From the NCBI RefSeq assembly GCF_037572415.1, contig NZ_JBBHLB010000006.1, positions 141,897-205,896 of the forward strand: a stretch of DNA of 64,000 nucleotides. Reading direction: 5' to 3'. The DNA comes from Flavonifractor porci (GTDB lineage Bacteria; Bacillota; Clostridia; Oscillospirales; Oscillospiraceae). The position numbers and the translations under genes are program-made. Position 1 is the first letter of the stretch. Every line of letters starts with the position of its first letter. This document shows positions 23,692 through 32,792 of this stretch, one piece after another. The notes under the pieces are model-generated. The model was not told the origin of the DNA, did not search any database, and saw only the letters and a program-made list of their open reading frames with translations.

Positions 23692-25032
23692 ATGAAAAAC
23701 CGGTTGGATCAGGACTTTACTCTGGGCGGACTGCTCCGCTTTGCCCTGCCCACCACCATCATGATGCTGGTGACCTCCCTGTACACCATTGTGGACGGGG
23801 TGCTCACCTCCCGGCTGGTGGGCGAGAACGCCCTGGCTGCCATCAACATCGCCTACCCCGCCATCAGCATCGTGCTGGCGGTGGGTATCATGCTGGGCAC
23901 CGGCGGCAGTGCCGTGGTGTCCCACCGGATGGGGACGGGGGACCTGGAGGGAGCCCGGCACACCTTTGGCTTTCTGGCGGTGACGGCAGTGTGCGCCGGG
24001 GTATTCTTTGCCCTGCTGGCAGCCTTCGGCGCAGAGCCTCTGGCCCGTCTGCTGGGGGCCAGCGACCTGCTGCTGGCGGATACCGCCTGCTACCTGCGTA
24101 TCCTGCTGCTCTTCACTCCCATGGCCATGCTCCAGCTGCTTTTTGAGAGTTTCTTTGTGGCGGCGGGCAAGCCCGGTCTGGGGCTGGGGCTCACCATCGC
24201 CGCCGGCGTCACCAACGGCGTGCTGGACTGGCTGTACATGGGGCCGCTGCAAATGGGCATTGCCGGAGCCGCCGTGGCCACCGTCACCGGCTACTGCATC
24301 CCGGCGGTGTGCGGCGTGGTCTTCTTCCTCACCCGGAAGGAGGGGCTGCGCTTTGCCCGGCCCCGGCCCAACTGGCCTCTGCTGGGCAAGGCCTGCTTCA
24401 ACGGCTCCTCCGAGATGGTGACCAACCTGTCCACCGCCGTCACCACCTTTTTCTTCAACGCCATTATGATGGAGTTTCTGGGAGAGCCGGGGGTGTCCGC
24501 CATCACCATCGTGCTCTACGCTCAGTTCCTGCTGGTGGCTCTGTTCCTGGGCTTCTCCATGGGTGTGGCCCCGGTGTTCAGCTTCAACCAGGGGGCGGAG
24601 CGGTATGACCGGCTGCGCGCCACCTTCCGCCACTGCACCCGGTTCATCCTGTGCGCCGCCGTGGGCATTCTGGCCGCCGCTCTGGTGCTGGCCCCGGTCA
24701 TCGTGGGGGTGTTCTCCCCCGCCGGTACCCAGGTCAATGCTCTGGCCCTGGAGGGCTTCCACCTCTTTGCCCCCACCTTCCTCTTTGCCGGGATCAACAT
24801 TTTTGCCTCCGCCCTCTTCACCGCCCTGTCCGACGGGCGGACCTCCGCCCTTATCTCCTTCGCCCGCACCTTCGGCTTCCTCATGGCCGGGCTGCTCCTG
24901 CTGCCCCGGATCATTGGGGTCACTGGGGTATGGATCGCGGTGCCGGTGGCGGAGGCTGTCTCCTGCCTGCTGTCCATTGGCTTTTTGTGGTACTACCGGG
25001 CCAAATTCGGCTACGGGGCCATCCCCGCATAA
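23692..25032 (+). CDS. MATE family multidrug/cation antiporter
   Basis: A 446-residue protein with 12 TM helices in two MatE halves. Family motifs are visible near the start (FALPTTIMMLVTSLYTIVDG, GENALAAINIAYP, GTGGSAVVSHRMG) and in the second half (GVAPVFSFNQGAERYDR). It exports cationic compounds in exchange for Na+ or H+. ATG 23692 follows GGAGGG. It is controlled by the divergent MerR protein through the long-spacer promoter. Confidence 0.92.
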   Translation: MKNRLDQDFTLGGLLRFALPTTIMMLVTSLYTIVDGVLTSRLVGENALAAINIAYPAISIVLAVGIMLGTGGSAVVSHRMGTGDLEGARHTFGFLAVTAVCAGVFFALLAAFGAEPLARLLGASDLLLADTACYLRILLLFTPMAMLQLLFESFFVAAGKPGLGLGLTIAAGVTNGVLDWLYMGPLQMGIAGAAVATVTGYCIPAVCGVVFFLTRKEGLRFARPRPNWPLLGKACFNGSSEMVTNLSTAVTTFFFNAIMMEFLGEPGVSAITIVLYAQFLLVALFLGFSMGVAPVFSFNQGAERYDRLRATFRHCTRFILCAAVGILAAALVLAPVIVGVFSPAGTQVNALALEGFHLFAPTFLFAGINIFASALFTALSDGRTSALISFARTFGFLMAGLLLLPRIIGVTGVWIAVPVAEAVSCLLSIGFLWYYRAKFGYGAIPA

Positions 25033-25036
25033 CAAC

Positions 25037-25068
25037 AAAGGCCGCCCATATCGGGCGGCCTTTTTGTA
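25037..25068 (+). terminator. Terminator of MATE gene
   Basis: AAAGGCCGCCC / GGGCGGCCTTTTT stem with a short ATATC loop. It also faces the end of the convergent nuclease gene. Confidence 0.9.
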
Positions 25069-25077
25069 TGGCAGATA

Positions 25078-26673
25078 TCAGCGGTCCCACTTCTCGATGA
25101 TGGCCCGCAGCTGGTCGGCAAACTTGCCCAGGTCCTTGTTGGTGCCGCCCTTGTTGTGGGCGATGACCTCCATCAGCTTGCGGCCCACTTCCTCCAGCCG
25201 CTGGTAGGCGGGAGAGGCGCCGGGGGTGGCTGCGGGCTTCTGCTCCGGCGGCAGGCCGGGAGAGAGCATCTTGTTGGTGAGCAGGTCGTAGACCTCCTCA
25301 TAGTTGGGGGCGTGGGCGGCCAGTCCCCGCTGGCGCAGGGTGTTGGCGTAGATCTCGGTGACCTCCGCGTCGCCGTGGACCACAAATACCTGCCGGGGCT
25401 TGGGGTTATAGCTCTCGATCCACCGCAGCAGGCCGTCCCGGTCGGCGTGGGAGCTGAGGCCGTGGAAGTTGACGATCCTGGCCCGGACGGCGATCTCCTC
25501 GCCGAACAGCTTCACCGACGTGACCCCGTTGATGAGCCGCCGGCCCAGGCTGCCCTCGGCCTGGAAGCCCACAAAGACTACGGTACACTCGGGCCGCCAC
25601 AGGTTATGTTTCAGATGGTGGCGGATCCGGCCGGCATCGCACATACCGGAGGCAGAGATGATGACCCTGGGAGTCTTGTCCTCATTGAGGGCCCGGGACT
25701 CCTCGCTGGACTCGGTGATGGTGAGGCCGGGGAACTGGAACAGGGCCCCTCCCTTCAGGGCGGCAATGGCCTCCTCGTCCAGATAGCCGTGGAGGTCGCC
25801 GGAGAAGATGCGGGTGGCCTCGCCCGCCAGGGGGGAGTCCACCACCACCTGGAAGTTGGGCACGCTCTTCACTAGTCCCTGCTCCTTCATCTCCCGCATG
25901 AAGTACAAAAGCTCCTGGGTGCGGCCCACGGCAAAGGAGGGGATGATGACGTTGCCGCCCTTGCCCAGGGTCTCGTCGATGATGGCGGCCAGGTCCCCGG
26001 TGTAGTCCGGGTCCTTGTCCATGTCGTGAAGCCGGTCACCGTAGGTGGATTCGGTGAGGACGTAGTCGGCCTCCCTGATGTACTCCGGGTCCCGGATGAT
26101 GGGCTGGTCCCGGTTGCCGATGTCGCCGGAAAATACCACCTTCCGGGTCTCCTCCCCCTCGGTGAGCCACATTTCCACGCTGGCCGAGCCCAGCAGGTGG
26201 CCCGCGTCCACAAAGCGCACCTTCACCCCGTCCTCGATCTGGAGGCGGGTGCCGTACTCACAGGTGACGATGTGCTTGATGGCGGCCTCGGCGTCGGCCA
26301 CGGTGTAGAGGGGCTCCACCGGCTCGGCGCCGGCACGCCTGCCCTTCTGGTTCTGCCACTGGGCGTCGCTCTCCTGAATGTGGGCGGAATCCCGCAGCAT
26401 AATGCTCAGCAGCTGCCCCGTGAGACGGGTGCAGTAGATGTTGCCGGTAAATCCCTGCTTCACCAGCAGGGGGATACGGCCGGAGTGGTCAATATGGGCG
26501 TGGGTGACCACCACCGCGTCGATGTACCCGGCGTTAAAGTCCAGCTCCTGGTTGTCCCGCTCGTCCCTGCCCTGCTGCAGGCCGCAGTCCACCAAAATTT
26601 TCTTCCCGCCGCACTCCACACAGTGGCAGCTGCCGGTCACGGCGCGGGCTGCGCCGAAAAAGGTCAGTTTCAT
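25078..26673 (-). CDS. Beta-CASP metallo-beta-lactamase RNase
   Basis: A 531-residue protein with the metallo-beta-lactamase core and HAHIDHSG zinc motif (His58, His60, Asp62, His63), later zinc ligands in AGHLLGSASV and FSGDIGNRD, the beta-CASP insert with NVIIPSFAVGRTQELL, and the C-terminal SSHADRDGLLRW and VFVVHGD motifs. It matches the YSH1/CPSF73-like bacterial family that processes RNA. A 60-residue helical tail (EVGRKLMEVIAHNKGG) is extra. AAGGAGG precedes the ATG. Confidence 0.93.
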   Translation of the reverse strand: MKLTFFGAARAVTGSCHCVECGGKKILVDCGLQQGRDERDNQELDFNAGYIDAVVVTHAHIDHSGRIPLLVKQGFTGNIYCTRLTGQLLSIMLRDSAHIQESDAQWQNQKGRRAGAEPVEPLYTVADAEAAIKHIVTCEYGTRLQIEDGVKVRFVDAGHLLGSASVEMWLTEGEETRKVVFSGDIGNRDQPIIRDPEYIREADYVLTESTYGDRLHDMDKDPDYTGDLAAIIDETLGKGGNVIIPSFAVGRTQELLYFMREMKEQGLVKSVPNFQVVVDSPLAGEATRIFSGDLHGYLDEEAIAALKGGALFQFPGLTITESSEESRALNEDKTPRVIISASGMCDAGRIRHHLKHNLWRPECTVVFVGFQAEGSLGRRLINGVTSVKLFGEEIAVRARIVNFHGLSSHADRDGLLRWIESYNPKPRQVFVVHGDAEVTEIYANTLRQRGLAAHAPNYEEVYDLLTNKMLSPGLPPEQKPAATPGASPAYQRLEEVGRKLMEVIAHNKGGTNKDLGKFADQLRAIIEKWDR

Positions 26674-26705
26674 GGGGCACCTCCTTGTCTGATTTGTACA
26701 ATCTT

Positions 26706-26734
26706 ATTGTAATACGCCCGGTGTAAAACCGCAA
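26706..26734 (-). promoter_or_regulatory. Promoter of beta-CASP nuclease gene
   Basis: Minus strand: TTGCGG, 17 bp, TACAAT. Confidence 0.7.
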
Positions 26735-26751
26735 GTATGGAAACGCCGGCG

Positions 26752-26787
26752 GTGGAAAAAGCGGCCGCCCGAAGGCGGCCGCTTTTC
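26752..26787 (-). terminator. Terminator of SLH/Ig-like gene
   Basis: AAAAGCGGCCGCC / GGCGGCCGCTTTT stem with a short loop; read on the minus strand it ends in TTTTTCC. Confidence 0.9.
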
Positions 26788-26805
26788 ACAGGAAAAGACA
26801 GTCGG

Positions 26806-28953
26806 TCATTTCTGCATATCGATCACGTTGATGGCGATGGCAACGGGAGTAGTGCCCTTGTAAATGGTGCCCACGCTTACCATATACTCCAGGGAGGGGA
26901 GTATGCCTCTCTGATAGACGTCATAGGTGTAGCCGTAGTTTATACCGCCCTGGCTGTTGGAGTACACAAAGCCTTTCCCCTTGAGCAGCTTGACGTAGAG
27001 GTCCAGCACATCCCGCCGGTTGCTGGGTCCGCCGGGGATATCCTTCAGGTCATAGACATACATGGTGGAGTTGTCGTCCGGCTCCTCACTCATGGGGGTG
27101 ACACCGAAGATACCGCCAAAGTCGGGAATGTTGGAGTAGCCGCTGTAAGTAGCGTCCAGATCCATGTTGCCGGTATTGCCGCCGGAGCTGCCGCCGGAGG
27201 AGGAACCGTTATCGCCGCCGTCACCATCGCCGTCACCGCCGCCTTCCCAGCCGCCGCTGGAGCCGCCGCCCAGGGTAATGGTGTAGGTGCCCCGGTCGCC
27301 CAGGTCGTCAATAACGCGGAAGTCGCCTCCCACAGTGGTAACGGTGGAGGGAGTGGGGCCGCTGTACTCTCTCACGGTGACCTTCACATAGCCGGTGGAG
27401 TGGGCCAGGACGGGGTGGGACATGGTGGTGCGGTCATAGCTTCTGCCGTCGATGACCACGGTGTCGTTCTGGATCATCACGGTGAAGTTGGTTTTGTTGC
27501 GGACCAGCAGGTAGACCTCGATCTGGCTGCCGTCGTCAGAGTGGCGGTACTTCTGGGTCTTGCCGTAGTAGAATTCCACATTTTCGTCGCTGTACAGCTT
27601 CTCCTTGCCGCTGACGGCAGGGATGGTGTCGTCGGTCTTGCCGGTGTACAGGTTGGTGGCGTCAAAGCGGGCATGGGTGGTCTTGGAGCCGCTGCCCACG
27701 CCGCCCAGAATGACCCGGAACTGTCCGCCCACAGTCTGGACGCTGTTCAGGTTCACCAGGGAGGAATCATAGTTCTTGATGGTAACCCTGACGGTACCGG
27801 TGGAGTTGGCGGATACGTCGGCGCTCATGACCAGGTCGTTAAAGGTGTAGCCGTTGAGGCTCACCGCATCGGCCTGAACGGTGATGGTGCTCCCCGTCTT
27901 GTTGGTCACGTCCAGATAGAGCTCGGCCTCGCCGGCGTCATATCTGCTCTTCTGGACCTTGGAGAACTTGATGCTGACGTTGGAGTCCTCATAGAGGGGC
28001 TGGGTAGACAGGGCCCGCTTGGACACGGTGACGGTGCAGGTGGCCTTGACGCCACTGGGGGCGGCGGCGGTGATGACGGCAGTGCCGGGGGCCACGGCGG
28101 TCACAGTACCGTCACCGGCCACGGTGGCCACGCTCTTGTTGGAGCTGGTCCAGGTCAGCTTCTCGGTGGAGTTGGCGGGGGTGACAGAGGCGGTGAGCTT
28201 GCCGCTCTCGCCCTGCTGAATGGCCAGGGTGGTCTTATCCAGGGTGATGGCGGTAATGGTCACCGGCTTCTCCTCCAGGGTCACCTGGCGGCGCTGGTCG
28301 GGCAGCGCCATGCGGGAGATAATGGTGGCTACCGAGGCACGGTCAATGGGGGTCTCAGGCAGGAAGGTGCCGTACTTGTCGCTGCCGGTGAGGATGCCCG
28401 CCCGGTAGAGGGTGTAGATATCCCCGTAGTTGGCAGAACCGGCGGCCAGATCGGGGATGTCCCCGTCCTCGATGGTGTTGATGGCCTTCAGTTCCTCGGC
28501 GGGCAGGGCCTTCACCAGGATGCCGGCGAACTGACGGCGGGTGGCGTTGGCGTTGTAGTCGGTGAACTGGCCGGCGGTGATGATGCCGTTTTCCACCGCG
28601 TAGTCCACATACACCTGGTACCAGGGCTCACCCTGCTGGAAGTCGGCCTTGCCGGTGTGGTAGATGCTGTGCAGGCGGCAGGCCAGGGCCAGGGTAGAAC
28701 TGATGGTCAGGTTCTGGGTGGGGGAGAAGGTGTTGCCGCTGCTTCCCTTCACCAGGTCCAGCTCGTAGGCCTTCTGCACGCTCTCGGCGTACCAGCTGGA
28801 AGCGGCTACGTCGGTGAATTTCCCGGCGGTGTAGGTATTGACCTTTTGAAAGTTATCCAGGCTCTCTGCCGCCAGGGCCGCCCCGGGCAGCATGGACACG
28901 GACAGCACCAGGGCCAGCGCCCCGGCGCAGATCTTTTTTGCAATGGTTTTCAT
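26806..28953 (-). CDS. SLH surface protein with Ig-like (BIG2) and Gly-rich linker
   Basis: A 715-residue protein with a signal peptide (ends ALAAES). Three SLH-like modules span about 35-245 (FTDVAASSWYAESVQKAYEL, the EPWYQVYVDYAVENGIITAG stretch, and IDRASVATIISRMAL). A BIG2 Ig-like domain lies at about 260-345 (LTWTSSNKSVATVAGDGTVT), followed by two similar 120-residue beta domains (KxRYDAGEAELYLDVTNKTG and KYRHSDDGSQIEVYLLVRNKT). A Gly/Asp/Ser linker (about 575-620) and a C-terminal domain end the protein. It is divergent from the kinase cassette and probably shares its regulator. Confidence 0.85.
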   Translation of the reverse strand: MKTIAKKICAGALALVLSVSMLPGAALAAESLDNFQKVNTYTAGKFTDVAASSWYAESVQKAYELDLVKGSSGNTFSPTQNLTISSTLALACRLHSIYHTGKADFQQGEPWYQVYVDYAVENGIITAGQFTDYNANATRRQFAGILVKALPAEELKAINTIEDGDIPDLAAGSANYGDIYTLYRAGILTGSDKYGTFLPETPIDRASVATIISRMALPDQRRQVTLEEKPVTITAITLDKTTLAIQQGESGKLTASVTPANSTEKLTWTSSNKSVATVAGDGTVTAVAPGTAVITAAAPSGVKATCTVTVSKRALSTQPLYEDSNVSIKFSKVQKSRYDAGEAELYLDVTNKTGSTITVQADAVSLNGYTFNDLVMSADVSANSTGTVRVTIKNYDSSLVNLNSVQTVGGQFRVILGGVGSGSKTTHARFDATNLYTGKTDDTIPAVSGKEKLYSDENVEFYYGKTQKYRHSDDGSQIEVYLLVRNKTNFTVMIQNDTVVIDGRSYDRTTMSHPVLAHSTGYVKVTVREYSGPTPSTVTTVGGDFRVIDDLGDRGTYTITLGGGSSGGWEGGGDGDGDGGDNGSSSGGSSGGNTGNMDLDATYSGYSNIPDFGGIFGVTPMSEEPDDNSTMYVYDLKDIPGGPSNRRDVLDLYVKLLKGKGFVYSNSQGGINYGYTYDVYQRGILPSLEYMVSVGTIYKGTTPVAIAINVIDMQK

Positions 28954-28984
28954 ATAGTTCGCTCCTCTCATTTGGTGGATGGCA

Positions 28985-29410
28985 TCAATACAGGGTCCTT
29001 TCGTTTTCCGAAAACAGCTTGTCGTTGATCTCCCCCAGCTCCATGTGATGCACAATGCCGAAGCTGATGATGGCGTCCCGCTTCAGCCGAGGATAGAGAG
29101 GGGCATAGCTGGCCTGCTTGAGCAGCCGCTGGGCCTCCTCCAGAGTGGTCTCCAGCCCCACGCACAGGCAGAGCAGCCGGTCCCGGGAGGGATTGCGCCG
29201 GCCGGCAAAGACCTGGTGGAGATAGACCTCGCTCATCCCCGCCTTCCGGGCCAGGGCCGCCTTGGAGAAGTCCTTTTTCCGATATAATTCCGCCAACAGC
29301 TCCGCAATGCTCTGGTTGGCAAAGAAGGGCTGATTGTCCTGCAGATAAGAATCAATATTTGCCTCGCTCATCAACTCCTGACTCAGGTTATCTGTGGTCT
29401 TATTTTCCAT
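28985..29410 (-). CDS. Helix-turn-helix (XRE-like) regulator
   Basis: A 141-residue protein with a central HTH (IAELLAELYRKKDFSKAALARKAGMSEVYLHQVFAGRRNPSRDRLLCLC) flanked by a charged N-terminal arm and a helical C-terminal part (AQRLLKQASYAPLYPRLKRDAIISFGI). ATG 29410 is chosen over a GTG nine bases upstream because GAGGAG then lies eight bases away. It sits between the SLH/Ig-like gene downstream and the divergent kinase operon, next to a palindrome that overlaps both promoters, so it likely controls both. The ligand is unknown. Confidence 0.82.
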   Translation of the reverse strand: MENKTTDNLSQELMSEANIDSYLQDNQPFFANQSIAELLAELYRKKDFSKAALARKAGMSEVYLHQVFAGRRNPSRDRLLCLCVGLETTLEEAQRLLKQASYAPLYPRLKRDAIISFGIVHHMELGEINDKLFSENERTLY

Positions 29411-29451
29411 CTCTGCCACTCCTCTTTACTTTGCGCTGGAAATCGTTTATA

Positions 29452-29495
29452 CTCTATTTATACTAAATGTACAACACTTTGTACTTGGATACAAT
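29452..29495. promoter_or_regulatory. Divergent promoters with shared operator
   Basis: The palindrome GTACAA-CACT-TTGTAC (29469-29484) covers the -35 (TTGTAC, 17 bp, TATAAA) of the HTH gene on the minus strand and lies just before the -10 TACAAT (29490-29495) of the kinase operon. A further GTACAA half site is at 29512. Confidence 0.65.
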
Positions 29496-29538
29496 ATGCC
29501 CACTGCATAGTGTACAAAGTTTTTCAGGGGTGATTTCT

Positions 29539-30237
29539 ATTTATACCTGGCTTACCAATGCGCTTCAGGAGGAGTATGAACTGGTCCGGATTTTAAAGGA
29601 AAGCCCCCGGGGCAGCGTACAGCTCATCCGACACAAGGCCACCGGCAAACGGCTGGTGCTGCGCCGTTTTACCGGCAATCCGGAAGTCTATCAAAAGCTG
29701 CTGGACTACACCTGTCCCAACCTGCCCACCGTGTACGAGGTGGCGGTGGATGGAAACAAGGTCCTGGCGCTGGAGGAATTTATTGAGGGCGACACCCTGG
29801 GCTTCCTGTTGCAGGAGGCCCTCTTTTCACCTGAGGAGACCCGGAAGATCGTCCGTCAGGTATGCAAGGCCCTGTGGGTCCTCCACTCCATCGGCGCCGT
29901 CCACCGTGACGTGAAGCCGGAGAACATCATCCTCCGGGGAGACGAGGCGGTGCTCATCGACTTCGACGCCGCCCGTTTACATAAACCGGAGCACGACAAC
30001 GATACTCAGATCCTGGGCACCACCGGCTTTGCCGCCCCGGAGCAGTACGGCCTGTCCCAGTCGGACATCCGCACCGACATCTACTCCCTGGGGGTGCTCA
30101 TCAACGTGATGCTCACCGGAGAGCATCCCTCCAAGAAGCTGGCGGGGGGCAAAATGGGCCGCATCGTGGACCGCTGCACCCACGTCAATCCCCAGCACCG
30201 CTACCGCAACGTGCTGCGGCTGATGGAGGTCTTGTGA
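29539..30237 (+). CDS. Hanks-type Ser/Thr protein kinase, soluble, atypical
   Basis: About 232 residues forming one kinase domain without TM or PASTA domains. Visible motifs: the catalytic loop HRDVKPENI, LIDFDAAR in place of DFG, the activation/APE segment GTTGFAAPEQYG and DIYSLGVLINVML. The beta-3 strand reads KRLVLRRFTG, so the usual VAxK Lys is not obvious. Upstream ATGs lie inside the promoter; AGGGGTGA followed five bases later by ATT (29539) suggests a rare ATT start, with GTG 29530 as the alternative. It is the first gene of a six-gene run with zinc-ribbon proteins. Its targets are unknown. Confidence 0.8.
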   Translation: MYTWLTNALQEEYELVRILKESPRGSVQLIRHKATGKRLVLRRFTGNPEVYQKLLDYTCPNLPTVYEVAVDGNKVLALEEFIEGDTLGFLLQEALFSPEETRKIVRQVCKALWVLHSIGAVHRDVKPENIILRGDEAVLIDFDAARLHKPEHDNDTQILGTTGFAAPEQYGLSQSDIRTDIYSLGVLINVMLTGEHPSKKLAGGKMGRIVDRCTHVNPQHRYRNVLRLMEVL

Positions 30238-30238
30238 C

Positions 30239-31507
30239 ATGACCGGCGGGACCAAGCCCTGCCCTTCCTGCGGCGCTCCCCTCCCCAGCGAGGCCTCCTT
30301 CTGCCCCCACTGCATGGAAGCCCTCCGCCCCCGGCGGGAGGCGGAGCCGCCCCTCCGCCGGTGGCTGCGGCCCCTGCGGCGGGTCGTGCTGCTGGCGGTG
30401 CTGGCCGCCCTGGCGGCGGCGGTCTGTTTGCTCTATGACGCCGTTACCCCCGACACATATGACGGCTGGGGGGAGCTGACCTACCGTCTGAACGACAACG
30501 ACTACCATCTGGCCGTCACCTTCCGCAACGACAGCACTCCGGAGCCGGTATATACCGTGCAGACCATCGAGGACTGGGACTATGACCGGGCCGCCAAGCT
30601 CTTTGTCACCCATGTGGACTCCGGCGCCGACGCCGGGCAGGTCTTTCGCCAGCAGATCGAGACCATTCAGGTCCAGGTGGTCCAGGCCCAGGACAACCCC
30701 TCCCCCATCACCTGGCAGCAGCCCACCTATCAGGGCGATTCCGCCGCCGAGGGAATGGCCCTCTCGCCGCTCTATTTTGACGGTCAGAGCCGGGGGGCGG
30801 CGGAGATCCGGTGGACCCTAAACATGAAAAACGGGGACACCATCCTGCTGCGGCACAAAATGGTGATCGAGCCGGTGGATGTGGTGGACTACACCCCGGA
30901 GGGCTACGACATGGACACCATTGAGGACCTCCAGGCCCTGGTGGATCAGATCCAGGCAGAGATTCCCCTGCCCACGGTGGTACGGATCAATCTGCCCCCC
31001 GTCCACTACGAAGGAGGCCTCACCATCACCGGGCGTCCCATCAACCTGTACGGCACCGTGGATGACAAGAAGATGCGCACCGCCTTTCTGGGCCCAGTGA
31101 CGGTGGACGTGGACCGGGGCCCCCAGTGCTTCATTGAGAATATTGATTTCCGGGGCAGCGGCTCGGGCACCGGCCTCACCGTGGAGGCCGACGGCCGGGT
31201 GCGGGACTGCCTCTTCACCGGCTGGGATACCGGATTGCTGGTGGGCGGAGACGACTGGGCCGACCCCACCGGGTGCTGGTTTGAGGACAACGGCGTGGGC
31301 TTCCGCTTCGACAGCGTGGGGGACTACGTCAACGGCAATATGCTGGAGGGCAACACCTTCCGGAACAACGGCACTGCCGTGGAGCTGCTCCGGGTACCCG
31401 GAGCCAAGATCCTCTACTTCAACGGCTGCGCCTTCTCCGGCAACGGCCTGAACCTCTCCAACCCCGCCGGCCACCCCACCGACCTCACCCGTGCCACCTT
31501 TGACTGA
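30239..31507 (+). CDS. Zinc-ribbon/one-TM/beta-helix protein, copy 1
   Basis: A 422-residue protein with an N-terminal zinc ribbon (CPSCGAPLPSEASFCPHC, four Cys), an Arg-rich stretch, one TM helix (about 47-66), an outside domain starting YDGWGELTYRLNDNDYHLAV and a C-terminal right-handed beta-helix (about 225-420) with repeated turns such as GTGLTVEADGRVRDCLFTGWDTG and NTFRNNGTAVELL. The ribbon is cytoplasmic and the helix outside. It starts two bases after the kinase stop with GGAGG nine bases upstream. It belongs to a tandem family of five. Function unknown. Confidence 0.8.
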   Translation: MTGGTKPCPSCGAPLPSEASFCPHCMEALRPRREAEPPLRRWLRPLRRVVLLAVLAALAAAVCLLYDAVTPDTYDGWGELTYRLNDNDYHLAVTFRNDSTPEPVYTVQTIEDWDYDRAAKLFVTHVDSGADAGQVFRQQIETIQVQVVQAQDNPSPITWQQPTYQGDSAAEGMALSPLYFDGQSRGAAEIRWTLNMKNGDTILLRHKMVIEPVDVVDYTPEGYDMDTIEDLQALVDQIQAEIPLPTVVRINLPPVHYEGGLTITGRPINLYGTVDDKKMRTAFLGPVTVDVDRGPQCFIENIDFRGSGSGTGLTVEADGRVRDCLFTGWDTGLLVGGDDWADPTGCWFEDNGVGFRFDSVGDYVNGNMLEGNTFRNNGTAVELLRVPGAKILYFNGCAFSGNGLNLSNPAGHPTDLTRATFD

Positions 31508-31521
31508 GGGAGGCGAGTGCT

Positions 31522-32778
31522 ATGAATTTACGCTGCCCTCACTGCGGCACACCCCTTCCGGCGGAGGCCTCCTTCTGTCCCCACTGCGCCCAAAACCGCC
31601 GCACCCGGCAAGAGGTGGACACACCCGTCCGCCGGTGGCTGAAGCCGTTCAAGCGGACTCTTCTGCTGCTGGTGCTGGCCGTCCTTGGCTGGGCGGGCTG
31701 GCTGGTGTACGGCACCTTTACCCCCGATGTATATGAGGGCTGGGGGGAACTGACCTACAACCTAAACGGTAACGACTACCACCTGTTCCTCACCTGCCAA
31801 ACCGACGCCGTCCCCCAGGCGGCCCATACCATGCAGGTGGAGGAGGGCGGGGTCTACGACCGGGTCTCCCGGCTGTTCGTCACTCATGTGGACTCCGGCC
31901 AGGACGCGGGACGGGTCTTTTTCAACCAGATGCAGCAGTTCCAGACCCGGGTGATCCAGCCGCCGGACAGCCCCTCCCCGGTGGTCTGCTCCCTGCCTCT
32001 GGACCCCGAGGACCCCTACGATGGCCTGGCCCTGACCACTCTGGATTTTACCGGCCGCAGTGAGGGGCCGGTGGAGGTGGAGTGGACCATCACCATGAAA
32101 AACGGGGACACCATCTTTCTCCGCCAGAAGATCGACTTCCAGAGGGTGGACACCGCCCACTACTACCCGGAGGACTACGATATGGACACCACCCAGGACC
32201 TCCAGGCCCTGGTGGATCAGATCCAGGCGGAGGTCCCCCTGTCCACGGTGGTGCGGATTCACCTGCCGCCGGTGACCTATGAGGGCGGCCTCGTCATCGA
32301 CCGGCGGGGCATCAACCTCTCCGGCTCCACCGACGGGCAGGGCCGGCGCACCACTTTCCTGGGGCCGGTGGTGCTGTCGCCGGAGGAGGACCCCCTGTGC
32401 GACATCGAACACATCGACTTCGTGGGGAACGGCACCGGCACCGGCCTCACCGTGGCCGCCCAGTACCGGGTGCTGGACTGCTCCTTTACCGGCTGGGACA
32501 TCGGTCTGCTGGTGGGCGGGGAGGCCTGGGCCAACCCCAAAGACTGCCTCTTCACCGACAACGACATCGGCTTCCGCTTCGACAGCGGCGGAACTTACTG
32601 CAATTACACCGATTTTACCAACAACACCTTCCGGAACAACACGGTGGCGGTGGACCTTTTGCGGGTGCCCGGCCTCAGAACCATCGACTTTACCGGCTGC
32701 CTGTTTGACGGCAACGTGGCGACCATCCTCAACCCCAACGCCCATGCCATTGACACCGGAGGCGCTACCTTTACATGA
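31522..32778 (+). CDS. Zinc-ribbon/one-TM/beta-helix protein, copy 2
   Basis: A 418-residue close paralogue of copy 1 with the same order: ribbon CPHCGTPLPAEASFCPHC, TM helix (about 45-63), YEGWGELTYNLNGNDYHLFL domain, MKNGDTIFLRQK strand, and a beta-helix with TGLTVAAQYRVLDCSFTGWD. Copies 1 and 2 resemble each other more than copies 4 and 5, which suggests the latest duplication. GGAGG is upstream of the ATG, 14 bp after copy 1. Confidence 0.8.
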   Translation: MNLRCPHCGTPLPAEASFCPHCAQNRRTRQEVDTPVRRWLKPFKRTLLLLVLAVLGWAGWLVYGTFTPDVYEGWGELTYNLNGNDYHLFLTCQTDAVPQAAHTMQVEEGGVYDRVSRLFVTHVDSGQDAGRVFFNQMQQFQTRVIQPPDSPSPVVCSLPLDPEDPYDGLALTTLDFTGRSEGPVEVEWTITMKNGDTIFLRQKIDFQRVDTAHYYPEDYDMDTTQDLQALVDQIQAEVPLSTVVRIHLPPVTYEGGLVIDRRGINLSGSTDGQGRRTTFLGPVVLSPEEDPLCDIEHIDFVGNGTGTGLTVAAQYRVLDCSFTGWDIGLLVGGEAWANPKDCLFTDNDIGFRFDSGGTYCNYTDFTNNTFRNNTVAVDLLRVPGLRTIDFTGCLFDGNVATILNPNAHAIDTGGATFT

Positions 32779-32792
32779 AAGAGATGATCCCT

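Noticed and set aside
26737..29028. 763-codon open frame opposite the SLH/Ig-like gene
   Set aside because: Low-complexity Gly/Val/His product; the other strand has signal peptide, SLH and Ig-like domains.
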